From positions 10,768 to 74,767 of the forward strand of contig UQIW01000014.1 in NCBI GenBank assembly GCA_900541235.1: a stretch of 64,000 bases of DNA, read 5' to 3'. The DNA comes from an uncultured Collinsella sp. Its GTDB lineage: Bacteria > Actinomycetota > Coriobacteriia > Coriobacteriales > Coriobacteriaceae. Positions 30,310 through 39,562 of this stretch are shown piece by piece. Position 1 is the first letter of the stretch. Every line of letters starts with the position of its first letter. The position numbers were made by a program, and so were the translations under genes. The notes beneath the pieces are model-generated. The model did no database searches and was not told where the DNA came from. It saw nothing but the letters and a program-made list of their open reading frames with translations.

Positions 30310-32487
30310 CTAGGGGAGGAGCTTCATGGCGGCGTCGTGGGCGGCGTGCTCGTAGGTGTCGTCGAGGGGCTTGAGCGGCAGCAGGGCGGCAGCCTGTGCA
30401 TCGCCACGGCGCTCGAGGGCATGGGCGATCAACCAGTCGGCGAGCTCGGGGTTCTTGGGCAGCGCCGGGCCATGCAGGTACGTGCCGATGACGCCCTTGT
30501 AGATCAGGCCCTCAAAGCCATCGTCGCCGTTGTTGCCGGTGCCCGTGACGACGGACGTTCCGAGCGGCGTGGCATCGGCGTCCAAAAGCGTGCGGCCGCC
30601 ATGGTTCTCGAATCCCACAAAGGGCTCAGGTGCCAGGTCGGTTTTGACGGCTACGTTGCCGATCAGGCGGTCGGAGCCGCGTACGGTTTCGGCAGCAATG
30701 ACCCCCAGACCCTCAATGCGATCCTCGCCCATATAGTACGAACGGCCGAGCAGCTGATAGCTGCCACAGATGGCGAGCAGCGAGCCGCCATCCTCAACAT
30801 AGGATGCGACCTTGTCTTTTTGGGCGAGCAGCTCGTGTGCCACGGCTAGCTGGTCGCGGTCGGAGCCGCCACCCATCATGACGATATCGGCATCGGTGAG
30901 ATCGAGTGACTCGCCCATACGGACCTCGTCCACGCGAACGGGGATGCCGCGCCAGGCGCAGCGACGCTCGAGGGCGATAACGTTGCCGCCGTCGCCGTAG
31001 AGGTTGAGGGCATCGGGGTACAGGTAGACGATGCGCAGCGGGCGCGAAAGCTCGACTGGCGCGATGCCGACGGGGACGGCACTGCCATCGGCACACGTTG
31101 CAGCGCGGGCAGCAACCGTGGCTGCATCGGCACCCTTCAGCCCATCGAGTTCTTTGACCAGCGGCGGGAAGGCCGTGTAGTTGGCGACGGCATAGAAAGT
31201 GTCGCCTGCGGCTTCATCCGCAACGGCGCCAATTGCCTGCGCGACGTCCGAGATAATCGCGGCATCGATGCCGGCGTACTTGAGGCGTACCTGCATGTCG
31301 TGCGCACGCGTGCCTCCGGCAAAGGCGACAAGACCCGGTGTGTCGGCGATGCGCTCGAAGTCGACGTCGTAGATCCACGAGACATCGTGGCCGTCGGCGT
31401 CGTTGTCGTTCAGGAAGAAGGCGCAGAGCCTGCCGCCTGCCGTTTTAATGGACTGGATCTGGCGATCGAAGCCCACGGGATTTTTGGCCAGGTTTGCCTC
31501 GACGGTACGGCCGGCGATCTCCCAGCGGCCCATACGTCCGCCGGCGGGGACGTAGGCATCGAGCGTAGGCTGTAGAAACGCCGTGTCCACGCCCAACTCG
31601 CGTGCGGCAAAGAAGGCGGCGGCAACGTTATAGACCACGTACAGACCGTTGTAGCGTGTGGCGATGTGTACGGCAGCCGCGTCGGGCGCAGATCCAAAGA
31701 CCAGGTCGAAGCCGTAGCCGTCGCAGCCGAGCTTCACGCCCGTCACACGGCGGACCAGTGCGGGGCGTGCCCAACCGCACGAGGGGCAATGGTATGCGCC
31801 AAGCTGGCCGTATTGCACGTAGTCGTACTCCAACGGGGCGTTGCACTGCGAGCAAAAGCGCGAGTCGCTAATGCGGTCGGACTCGGTGTCGGTGGCGCCG
31901 TCGATGCCAAAGGCAATACTCGCATTGGGAACGCGCGCGGCAATCGAGGCGCACAGCGGGTCGTCGGCGTTGTAGATGAGCGTCGTTGCCGGCGAAAGCT
32001 CCAACGCGTGGGCGATGACCTCCTGGGTGTGATCGATCTCGCCATAGCGATCTAGCTGGTCGCGGAACAGGTTGAGCAGCACAAAGTACGTCGGCTTGAG
32101 CTTGGGCAGAACGCGTACGGTGTAAAGCTCATCGCACTCAAAAACGCCCACGCGCTTGCCGCTGCTGGTGTGTTTAAGGCCGCCGCGGGCCTCGAGCAGA
32201 GCACCTACCACACCAGGCTCCATATTGTTGCCGGCACGGTTGCACACCACGGCAGCACCGCTGGCAGCAACGGCGTCGGCGATGAGGTTGGAAGTGGTGG
32301 TCTTGCCATTAGTACCCGTAATCACCACGCTGCGGTCGACAAGGCCAGCGAGGTCGCTCAGCAACTCGGGGTCGATCTTCATGGCGATGCGGCCGGGGAG
32401 TACGCCGCCCTGGCGCTTAAGGACGGAGCGCAGCCCCCAGCGAGCGATATCGCTCGAGGTGCAGGCAAGAGATGAGCGGAGGTTCAT
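30310..32487 (-). CDS. Fused MurT-GatD lipid II isoglutaminyl synthase
   Basis: One 725-residue frame joins two normally separate proteins. The first ~475 residues are MurT: GTNGKTTTSNL at 58-68, Zn ribbon C-S-Q-C ... C-P-S-C, and the F-L-N-D-N-D-A-D-G-x-D-V motif with the catalytic Asp. The rest is GatD: start RIVYLYPDALNLYGDGGN, Cys in L-L-A-I-C-G-S-Y-Q-L near residue 573 and His in G-T-Y-L-H-G-P near 670, the glutamine amidotransferase dyad. Together they amidate the glutamate of lipid II, which is required for cross-linking in many Gram-positives. The gene stands alone with its own terminator. Confidence 0.92.
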   Translation of the reverse strand: MNLRSSLACTSSDIARWGLRSVLKRQGGVLPGRIAMKIDPELLSDLAGLVDRSVVITGTNGKTTTSNLIADAVAASGAAVVCNRAGNNMEPGVVGALLEARGGLKHTSSGKRVGVFECDELYTVRVLPKLKPTYFVLLNLFRDQLDRYGEIDHTQEVIAHALELSPATTLIYNADDPLCASIAARVPNASIAFGIDGATDTESDRISDSRFCSQCNAPLEYDYVQYGQLGAYHCPSCGWARPALVRRVTGVKLGCDGYGFDLVFGSAPDAAAVHIATRYNGLYVVYNVAAAFFAARELGVDTAFLQPTLDAYVPAGGRMGRWEIAGRTVEANLAKNPVGFDRQIQSIKTAGGRLCAFFLNDNDADGHDVSWIYDVDFERIADTPGLVAFAGGTRAHDMQVRLKYAGIDAAIISDVAQAIGAVADEAAGDTFYAVANYTAFPPLVKELDGLKGADAATVAARAATCADGSAVPVGIAPVELSRPLRIVYLYPDALNLYGDGGNVIALERRCAWRGIPVRVDEVRMGESLDLTDADIVMMGGGSDRDQLAVAHELLAQKDKVASYVEDGGSLLAICGSYQLLGRSYYMGEDRIEGLGVIAAETVRGSDRLIGNVAVKTDLAPEPFVGFENHGGRTLLDADATPLGTSVVTGTGNNGDDGFEGLIYKGVIGTYLHGPALPKNPELADWLIAHALERRGDAQAAALLPLKPLDDTYEHAAHDAAMKLLP

Positions 32488-32532
32488 GAAACCGTTCCTA
32501 ACGTAAACGACATGGTCGGGTCGAGTGCGTCA

Positions 32533-33576
32533 CTAAAATCCGTAGCGGCGCGCAAATTCCTGGGCAAGCTGCGATACATCTTCGCAGGCGTTGGCCCAGG
32601 GGGCAAAGTCGGGAGTGTCCGAGATAATACCGTCCGCTTCCCAAACGGCCTGGTGCGAAAGATTCCAGGGATCGTGTGGCTCGGGCCGGCAGGGAAGGTA
32701 CGGTGTCTGGTACATGGGGTTCAGTAAGAAGAACGCGCCACCCTCGCAGCGGTTGGCGAACTCACGCAGCGCGCGTGTCGCCGGGCGCATCTTGTTTGTT
32801 TTGAACAGCAGAATCGTGCGGGCGAGCAGATACCAAGGAGAGTTCTCGAGGGCATCGGCCCCCATCTGCTCCTCGAGCTGGTGGGCCAGGGCAAAAAAGC
32901 CGTCCTCGTCTTCCAAGCGAGCGAGGGCGAGTAACACGGTGCCTGCCGCTCGGGTGGGATAGCCTTCCGCCTTAAGAACACGGCGAGAATAGTTGACGGC
33001 AGCACGGTAGCGGGCGCTCGCCATGCACAGCTGCGAGATGGCCTCGAGTGTGTGAAGCCACCCGATAAGCGCCGGCTCGCTCACGGTGAGCTCTGCCGCC
33101 GTCACGCCGTCCGTCAAAACTTTGTTGGCCCAGTAGTGCGGGGCCTCCATATCGAACCCGGGCACGCTTTGCTGCAGGTAATCGGCCGTGGTTGCCTCGA
33201 GCTTCATCAGGTCGCCCAGGCAGGCGTCAACGGGTGTGTCGGCCAGGATGATGGCGAGCAGCTGCGCGTCGACGGTCAGTGCGTCGACGCGGACAATCTT
33301 GAGCAGCTCATCGCGCATGTCGTCGAACAGGCGATTGCGCGTCTGCTCAAACTCCTCGTCGCTGCCCATATCTTCGATGCGATGGAGCTCGTCGAGCAGG
33401 TGGCGATGAACACCGGCATAGGACAGCAGCGCCTGGGCATGCTCGGACTGCGCGTACTTTTGGGGATTCGCACTAATGTCGTTATGGACAAGCTCGCGTG
33501 CTGCATCGGTGAGCTCGGGGTGCGACGCCAGATAGGTGCGCTCCAGGTAGGCGGGGATGTAGACGCTCGGATCCAT
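32533..33576 (-). CDS. Helical repeat protein of unknown function (347 aa)
   Basis: The protein is soluble, all-helical, with repeats of about 35 residues that look like TPR/SEL-type units, e.g. YSRRVLKAEGYPTRAAGTVL and LEDEDGFFALAHQLEEQMGA. Its start overlaps the stop of a longer upstream gene by one base (shared A), and both proteins share the layout of an N-terminal segment plus repeated helix pairs. No motif for an enzyme is visible. Confidence 0.65.
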   Translation of the reverse strand: MDPSVYIPAYLERTYLASHPELTDAARELVHNDISANPQKYAQSEHAQALLSYAGVHRHLLDELHRIEDMGSDEEFEQTRNRLFDDMRDELLKIVRVDALTVDAQLLAIILADTPVDACLGDLMKLEATTADYLQQSVPGFDMEAPHYWANKVLTDGVTAAELTVSEPALIGWLHTLEAISQLCMASARYRAAVNYSRRVLKAEGYPTRAAGTVLLALARLEDEDGFFALAHQLEEQMGADALENSPWYLLARTILLFKTNKMRPATRALREFANRCEGGAFFLLNPMYQTPYLPCRPEPHDPWNLSHQAVWEADGIISDTPDFAPWANACEDVSQLAQEFARRYGF

Positions 33577-34652
33577 TAGAGGTCTCCTCCCTTAAATGGA
33601 AGCCCCTGCTCGGCTGCGCGCAGGATGCGCTCGTCGATTTGGGAGCGCACGATGTCGTTGGTGGCGACCCAGGCGGCAAAGCTGGCGTTGTCGGGGGCGC
33701 CCAGGCCCTCCTGCAGTACCGGCGTCGCCTCGGACAGCGCAAGGACAAGCTCGTCGGTGGAGCCCACACCCACGTTGACGCGGGCATAGACGCCATCGGG
33801 AAACTCGGTTTGGAAGTAGAGTGCCTCGGCTGCGTGCGGACACGAGCGCACAAGGATACGCAGGTAGTGCTCGGCGCCCTCGTAGTCCAGTTCGCGCCAA
33901 GCCGTGCTCATCAGCGCGATGAGCGTCCACGGGTCCAAGTCGCGCTCCGCATCTTTGGGGCGGCGGCGCAGTGGGGTATTCGCGAGGTACGGCACGGAGT
34001 GTGCGGAGCGAAAGCGCTTGAGCTCCTCGGCGGGGTATTCGAGCTTTGCCATGGCGAGCATCGCGGTGTGGCGGACACCAGCGGGGTCGTTGGGCGCAAA
34101 GTCCAAGCTGCGATTCGCGGCTTCGAGCGACATGCGATAGCGGCCGCTAATGAGGGCGCGCGATGCCAAGGCGGCAAGCCAGCGCAGATAGGGGCGGCGC
34201 GTAAGGTCGCCTGCGGCCTCGCGCTCGTAGGGGTCCTGGGCCGAGGCGATTTTGAGCGCTAGGTCGTGCTCGACCTCATCGCACTTGGACACCAGGTACT
34301 GTACGTATTCCTCGTTGGATTCGGCGGTGAGTGCCGTCAGCATGCGCTGAGCGTCCCAGTTGGCCGGATCGAGTGCGGCCGCCTCGCGGAGCATGTTCTC
34401 GGCAGCTGTCTCTTCTTGCTCTGCCTGGGTATCGTCAGGGATAAAGGGAATGCGGTAGTCGACAGCCTCGACCACCTTGGCAATGAGGTGCCCGGCGCGG
34501 TCGCGGTCGTGCACGATGAGCGGTGCGGGGTTGCGGGTGAATTGTTCCATCAGACGCTCTACGGCGGCAGCGTCGGTGAGCGGGATATTGTCGCGGCGCA
34601 AGGCCTCAAGAACGAGGCGATGGCAATCCTCTTGAATGGGATCGAATGCCAT
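33576..34652 (-). CDS. Helical repeat protein of unknown function (358 aa)
   Basis: ATG 34652 follows a GGAGGCCCC ribosome site (MAFDPIQEDCHRLVLEALRR); an ATG at 34682 lacks this. The product has a helical repeat body (e.g. ISGRYRMSLEAANRSLDFAP, then NDPAGVRHTAMLAMAKLEYP), with the same general style as the downstream gene, which it overlaps. The pair is likely co-expressed and may interact. Unknown in function. Confidence 0.65.
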   Translation of the reverse strand: MAFDPIQEDCHRLVLEALRRDNIPLTDAAAVERLMEQFTRNPAPLIVHDRDRAGHLIAKVVEAVDYRIPFIPDDTQAEQEETAAENMLREAAALDPANWDAQRMLTALTAESNEEYVQYLVSKCDEVEHDLALKIASAQDPYEREAAGDLTRRPYLRWLAALASRALISGRYRMSLEAANRSLDFAPNDPAGVRHTAMLAMAKLEYPAEELKRFRSAHSVPYLANTPLRRRPKDAERDLDPWTLIALMSTAWRELDYEGAEHYLRILVRSCPHAAEALYFQTEFPDGVYARVNVGVGSTDELVLALSEATPVLQEGLGAPDNASFAAWVATNDIVRSQIDERILRAAEQGLPFKGGDL

Positions 34653-35152
34653 GGGGCCTCCTTTGCTGCGGTTAGGGTTCAAATGTTTCTATATAAGGTT
34701 CTAGTTTACCCGCATGTGGCACACCGGGGGTGCCGCACTTGGACTTGCACCTTTGCACCACGAAGACGGATGTCGCACAAATGTCGGCACCTTGGACGAC
34801 CGAGTGGTATCACGGTGCCGCAAACGGTCGATTTTTGGCGGCGAACGGTGCATATTTTGGAGGGGCACCGTCCTGCCCAGGATATGTAGTCAACCTTGAT
34901 AAAACGTTTGCCCAGCTTGGGAGTATGAATGCCGCACAAGGGTCTTCAGGGATAGAAAAAACGTTTCATCATTGGCGGCTTTAGGTGAATAACTGACCAA
35001 CCAGAACGGTAAAATAGTGTTTGTCTGAGCGTTGAGACGTTTAGACATCGCGCATTGTCATCGCCGGCAACGCGCAAACCGGTCCTAACGGAGCCAATTG
35101 GGTGCTCCGTTATATACGCAAGTCTAAGAGGGGCTTGTTTAGGAGGCACAGT
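34653..35152. other. Intergenic region with promoters of divergent genes
   Basis: About 500 bases without a gene. An A/T-rich segment near 34690-34706 (CTATATAAGG) is the likely promoter side of the helical-repeat operon. At 35009-35014 a TAAAAT in ACGGTAAAATAGTG could be the -10 of the dehydrogenase promoter, with a leader of about 140 bases. No riboswitch or RNA gene is recognised. Confidence 0.4.
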
Positions 35153-36376
35153 ATGGGACGTTTTACCAATCCTCGCGATCTGTACTTTGGTGAGGGCGCT
35201 CGCCACGAGGTGAAGAACCTCAAGGGCAAGAAGGCCATCATCGTTTCTGGCGGCAGCTCTATGCGTCGCGGCGGGTTCCTGCAGGACGTCGAGGCCGACC
35301 TCAAAGAGGGCGGCTTCGAGGTCAAGCTGTTCGAGGGCGTCGAGTCCGATCCGTCCATCGAGACGGTCATGAAGGGCGCCGAGGCCATGCGCGAGTTCGA
35401 GCCCGACTGGATTATCGCCATCGGCGGCGGCTCGCCCATCGATGCCGCTAAGGCCATGTGGGTCTTCTACGAGTATCCCGAGGAGTCCTTCGATAACATC
35501 ATCCAGCCGTTCAGCTTCCCCGAGCTGCGTCAGAAGGCTCACTTCTGCGCCATCTCCTCTACCTCCGGTACCGCTACCGAGGTCACTGCCTTCTCCGTCA
35601 TCACCGACTACGCCAAGGGCATCAAGTACCCGCTGGCCGACTTCAACATCACCCCTGATGTCGCCATCGTCGACCCCGAGCTCACCTACACCATGCCCGC
35701 CAAGCTGTGCGCTCACACCGGCATGGACGCTCTGACCCACTGCATGGAGGCCTACGTTTCCACCTGCGCCTCTATGTTCACCGATGCCAACGCTCTGCAC
35801 GGCATCCGCGAGATCGTCGAGTGGCTGCCCAAGTCCTATGCTGGCGACCATGAGGCCCGTCAGCACATGCACGAGGCTCAGTGCATCGCCGGTATCGCCT
35901 TCTCCTCGGGCCTGCTCGGCATCGTTCACTCCATGGCTCACAAGACCGGTGCTGCCTTCGAGAACGGCCACATCATCCACGGTGCTGCTAACGCCATGTA
36001 CCTGGGCAAGGTCATCCAGTGGAACTCCAAGGATCCCCGTGCTGCCGAGCGTTACGCTTACGTGGCCAAGGAGATCCTGCACCTTCCCGGCGAGACCAAC
36101 GAGGAGCTCATCGCTGCACTCGTCCAGAAGATTCGCGACCTCAACGACCAGCTCAACATTCCGCAGTCCATCAAGGATTACGCGAATGGTGGCGTGAAGG
36201 TCGACGCCGAGAACCCGCAGATGGTTTCCGAGGAGGAGTTCCTCGCCAAGCTGCCCGAGATCGCCGCGAACGCCGAGCAGGACGCTTGCACGCCCGAGAA
36301 CCCGCGTGAGACCAAGGCTGCCGACTTCGAGAAGATCCTCAAGGCCTGCTACTACGACACCGACATCGATTTCTAA
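35153..36376 (+). CDS. Iron-containing alcohol dehydrogenase
   Basis: The 407-residue protein starts MGRFTNPRDLYFGEGARHEV, six bases after AGGAGG. It has the Fe-ADH features: G-G-G-S-P-I-D-A-A-K (nucleotide binding), T-S-G-T-A-T-E-V-T, D-A-L-T-H-C-M-E with metal-binding D and H, and H-S-M-A-H-K-T-G-A ... H-G-A-A-N. It reduces aldehydes to alcohols or the reverse with NAD(P). It is most like butanol-dehydrogenase-type enzymes of gut anaerobes. The longer upstream reading from 35102 lacks a start site. Confidence 0.9.
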   Translation: MGRFTNPRDLYFGEGARHEVKNLKGKKAIIVSGGSSMRRGGFLQDVEADLKEGGFEVKLFEGVESDPSIETVMKGAEAMREFEPDWIIAIGGGSPIDAAKAMWVFYEYPEESFDNIIQPFSFPELRQKAHFCAISSTSGTATEVTAFSVITDYAKGIKYPLADFNITPDVAIVDPELTYTMPAKLCAHTGMDALTHCMEAYVSTCASMFTDANALHGIREIVEWLPKSYAGDHEARQHMHEAQCIAGIAFSSGLLGIVHSMAHKTGAAFENGHIIHGAANAMYLGKVIQWNSKDPRAAERYAYVAKEILHLPGETNEELIAALVQKIRDLNDQLNIPQSIKDYANGGVKVDAENPQMVSEEEFLAKLPEIAANAEQDACTPENPRETKAADFEKILKACYYDTDIDF

Positions 36377-36398
36377 TCGACTCTTGTTATCGTAACGA

Positions 36399-36437
36399 GG
36401 GGCTCCGCACGTATCTGTACGGAGCCCCTTTCTTTTT
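36399..36437 (+). terminator. Rho-independent terminator after the iron-ADH gene
   Basis: GGGGCTCCG at 36399-36407 pairs with CGGAGCCCC at 36420-36428, followed by a T-rich run TTTCTTTTTTC. It lies 20-60 bases after the stop. Confidence 0.9.
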
Positions 36438-36459
36438 TCTTTTAGAGAATGGGATAGTT

Positions 36460-37560
36460 ATGGCTGCAATTTTCAATAGCCCCAGCAAGTACATCCAGGG
36501 TCCGGACGAGCTCGCCAAGCTCGGCTCTTACGTTGAGCCGCTCGGCGCTAAGGCCCTCGTCATCGTGACGCCTTCGGGCAAGAAGCGCGTCGGTGCCAAG
36601 ATCGAGGGCGGTTTTACCGAGGCTAAGGCCGAGCTGCTGTTTGAGGACTTTAACGGCGAGTGCTCCAAGGGCGAGGTCGATCGCCTGGTTGCGCTCGCTC
36701 GCGACAACGGTTGCGACATCATCGTCGGCGTCGGTGGCGGCAAGATCCTCGACACCGCGAAGGCCGTCGCCTATTACCTGGAGTCCCCGGTTATCATTTG
36801 CCCCACCATTGCTTCGACCGATGCCCCGTGTTCGGCGCTTTCGGTGCTCTATACCGATGACGGCCAGTTCGACAAATACCTCTTCCTTAAGGCAAACCCC
36901 AATATCGTCCTTATGGATACGACGGTTATCGCGGCGAGCCCGGTGCGCCTGACGGTTTCCGGTATGGGCGATGCGCTCGCAACCTATTTCGAGGCTCAGG
37001 CGACGCACGATGCCGACGGCGGCACCTGCGCCGGCGGCAAGGGCGGAATGGCCGGTCTGGCGCTCGCCAAGCTCTGCTACGAGACGCTTATGGCCGATGG
37101 CGTCAAGGCCAAGGTCGCGCTGGAGAAGGGCGCGCTCACGCCTGCCGTCGAGCACATCATTGAGGCCAATACGCTGCTTTCGGGCATTGGCTTTGAGAGC
37201 TCGGGCCTTGCCGCTGCTCATGCCATCCACAATGGTCTGACGATGCTGCCCGAGTGCCACGGCATGTATCACGGCGAGAAGGTCGCCTTCGGCACTATCG
37301 TCCAGCTGGTACTCGAGGATGCCCCGACCGAGAAGCTCGAGGAAGTCTTGGGCTTCTGCATTGAGCTTGGCCTGCCGGTCACGATGAAGGAACTTGGCGT
37401 TGCCGAGCTTACGCGCGAGCAGGCCATGATTGTTGCCGAGGCCGCGTGCGCGCCCGAGGACACCATGTGCAATATGCCGTTTGAGGTGACGCCCGAGATG
37501 GTCGCAAACGCCATCCTGGGTGCCGACGCACTGGGTCATTATTACCTTATGGATGAGTAA
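36460..37560 (+). CDS. gldA: Glycerol dehydrogenase
   Basis: The 366-residue protein has the GldA family layout: KYIQGPDELAKLGSYVEPLG at the start, G-V-G-G-G-K-I-L-D-T-A-K (NAD binding), P-T-I-A-S-T-D-A-P-C-S-A-L-S, D in G-M-G-D-A-L-A-T-Y-F-E, and zinc-binding H in A-A-A-H-A-I-H-N and H-G-E-K-V. It oxidises glycerol to dihydroxyacetone. It has its own terminator, and a truncated relative lies behind it. Confidence 0.93.
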   Translation: MAAIFNSPSKYIQGPDELAKLGSYVEPLGAKALVIVTPSGKKRVGAKIEGGFTEAKAELLFEDFNGECSKGEVDRLVALARDNGCDIIVGVGGGKILDTAKAVAYYLESPVIICPTIASTDAPCSALSVLYTDDGQFDKYLFLKANPNIVLMDTTVIAASPVRLTVSGMGDALATYFEAQATHDADGGTCAGGKGGMAGLALAKLCYETLMADGVKAKVALEKGALTPAVEHIIEANTLLSGIGFESSGLAAAHAIHNGLTMLPECHGMYHGEKVAFGTIVQLVLEDAPTEKLEEVLGFCIELGLPVTMKELGVAELTREQAMIVAEAACAPEDTMCNMPFEVTPEMVANAILGADALGHYYLMDE

Positions 37561-37574
37561 ACTAAGGTAAGGAA

Positions 37575-37609
37575 GGGGCAAAGCCGACAGATGGCTTTGC
37601 CCCTTTTTT
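37575..37609 (+). terminator. Rho-independent terminator after gldA
   Basis: GGGGCAAAGCC at 37575-37585 pairs with GGCTTTGCCCC at 37593-37603 and is followed by TTTTTT. Confidence 0.92.
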
Positions 37610-37686
37610 GCTATGGTGCAAAGTGGCCTGTCTCCAATGCACAAGTTGGTGCAGAGGGCAGGTTACTTTGCGCCAATCGTTGTTTG

Positions 37687-38043
37687 ATGAAGGGCGGATT
37701 CTCGTATGGCGCTCCCATGGTTTATGGCGGTCCGGGCCGGTATGTTCAGGGGCCGGGAGAGCTCTCGCGTCAAGGCAGATTTCTGTCATGGCTGGGGTGC
37801 TCCGCCTATGTCCTGTTTGACCAAGGCACCGAGGATCGACTGTGCAAACAGATCGTCGATGGATTTCTGGGCGAAGATCTAAGCGAGCCGTTCTTTAAGA
37901 TTTATGACGGTCCGTGCAGCGAGATTTCCGATGTCGACCTGCAAGGTGTTGCAAATGCGGTCTTTAGTAACGAGCGTAACATGGCCAACGAGCAGGCCAA
38001 GGTGACCAAACAGAAGCTCGTGCAGCTCATGTGCGAGGCATAG
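37687..38043 (+). pseudogene. Remnant of a second glycerol dehydrogenase-like gene
   Basis: The frame from ATG 37687 contains GGPGRYVQGPGELSRQGRFL, which lines up with the gldA N-terminus (S-P-S-K-Y-I-Q-G-P-D-E-L). After about 85 residues it jumps to a C-terminal end with NERNMANEQAKVT. The whole catalytic core is missing, so it is an internal deletion of a paralog. The start segment may still be translated. The 38044-38194 gap holds nothing else visible. Confidence 0.75.
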
Positions 38044-38194
38044 CTTGGCGCTTGATCGACCTTGTGCAATCGGGGCGGCGATAAGCCATGGGCTATTTGC
38101 CGCAAAGATGCGCCGCGTGTAATTTACCCGAGGCGTGGGCCGATGGCGTATCATTATCTCTTGCTTGTTTGCACTGCTCAGGGAGGGGCCGCGC

Positions 38195-39448
38195 ATGGCG
38201 CAGGAACACGATCTGTTTGATGACATTATCGAGATCAGCAAGGGTTTCGACTTTCTAAAAAACCCGCTTGGCGGTGTGACCGATGCGCTCGATCCGTCGG
38301 CGCCGCAGTGGAATCCTGCCGACTACAAGGAGCGTCCGCGTGGCAACACCATTCCGTGCCTGACCTGCAAAAACGAAAAGAGCAGCTGCACCGCGTGCAT
38401 GGACGTTTGCCCGGTCGACGCTATCGAGGTCGAGGAAGACGCTATCGAGATCCTCGACTCCTGTCGCAAGTGCGGCCTGTGCGCCGCTGCCTGTCCGACC
38501 GAGGCGATCATTTCGCCGCGCCTGGCGCCCAAAAACCTGTATGACGATATCGTCTCTGCTGCTACGAGCCACGAGACCGCCTACGTCACCTGCACGCGCG
38601 CCCTCAAGCGCATGCCGCGCGAAAACGAGGTCGTCGTTGCCTGCGTGGGCGATATTACGGCCGAGACCTGGTTCTCGGTACTGGCGGACTATCCCAACGT
38701 GAGTGTGTACCTGCCGTTGGGTGTGTGCGATAAATGCCGCAACACCGGTGGTGAGGACATTCTGGGCGAGGCCATTGCTACCGCCGAGGAGTGGGCGGGC
38801 ACGGGCATGGGTCTGGAGGTCGATCCCAAGAGCCTCAAGTGCCATAAGCGCCGCGAGTACGAGCGCAAGGAGTACATGGAAAAGATCGCCCGCACCACTG
38901 GCCTTACCGTGACCAAGCTCAACCCGGCAACGGCGGCGCTGGCCTCGGTGACGCAGAAACTCAAAGCCCACCGCCACCAGATTACCCAGTTGGAGCGCAC
39001 GCTCAACACCATGTGCGGCACCACGACGACCAAGCGTCGCCGTACGCTTACGCACGGTCGCCAGCTGGTGCTCTCGACGTTGCAAAACCACCCCGAGCTT
39101 GCCCAGAACATGCAGGTGAGTACGCCGGAGTGCGATTTTGACAAGTGCACGTCGTGCGGCGAGTGCGTCAACGTGTGCCCCACGTTTGCCTGCGATTTGG
39201 TGGGAAGCGGTCGCTTTGCGTTGGAGTCCACGTATTGTTTGGGCTGCGGTGCCTGTGCCAAGGTGTGTCCCGAGCACGCGCTCAAGCTTGTTGAGCACGA
39301 TGCGTCCAACTTGGTCGTCGTCGACCCCGAGGCCGAGGAAAAGGCCGCCCAGAAGGCGAAGGCTCACGAAGAAGCTGAGAAGGTCAAGGCCGAGGCAAAG
39401 GCCAAGCTGGACAAGATGCTCGACCAGGTGGAGAAGCTCGCGGACTAG
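38195..39448 (+). CDS. 4Fe-4S ferredoxin-type electron transfer protein
   Basis: ATG 38195 follows GGGAGGGG. The 417-residue protein has two ferredoxin blocks: near the N-terminus (C-x-A-C-M-D-V-C-P-V-D-A-I, then C-R-K-C-G-L-C-A-A-A-C-P) and near the C-terminus (C-T-S-C-G-E-C-V-N-V-C-P and C-L-G-C-G-A-C-A-K-V-C-P-E-H). The middle is a soluble domain with conserved Cys, C-N-V-G-V-C-D-K-C-like, and a Lys-rich coiled-coil tail. It is a cytoplasmic electron-transfer protein of anaerobic metabolism; exact partners are unknown. Confidence 0.8.
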   Translation: MAQEHDLFDDIIEISKGFDFLKNPLGGVTDALDPSAPQWNPADYKERPRGNTIPCLTCKNEKSSCTACMDVCPVDAIEVEEDAIEILDSCRKCGLCAAACPTEAIISPRLAPKNLYDDIVSAATSHETAYVTCTRALKRMPRENEVVVACVGDITAETWFSVLADYPNVSVYLPLGVCDKCRNTGGEDILGEAIATAEEWAGTGMGLEVDPKSLKCHKRREYERKEYMEKIARTTGLTVTKLNPATAALASVTQKLKAHRHQITQLERTLNTMCGTTTTKRRRTLTHGRQLVLSTLQNHPELAQNMQVSTPECDFDKCTSCGECVNVCPTFACDLVGSGRFALESTYCLGCGACAKVCPEHALKLVEHDASNLVVVDPEAEEKAAQKAKAHEEAEKVKAEAKAKLDKMLDQVEKLAD

Positions 39449-39562
39449 TCAGCGAGCTCTATCTCTGCTTCATTTGCGCCGCCGCGGTGTCCGGATTCGC
39501 CCGGATGCTGCGGCGGCGCTATACTTATGAAGATTGAAGTACCTGTACCAAAAGGAGCTGTC

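Noticed and set aside
34946..36082. A 378-codon minus-strand frame opposite the iron-ADH gene
   Set aside because: Antisense shadow of a well-supported enzyme; Gly/Val/Asp/Leu-rich with no start signal.
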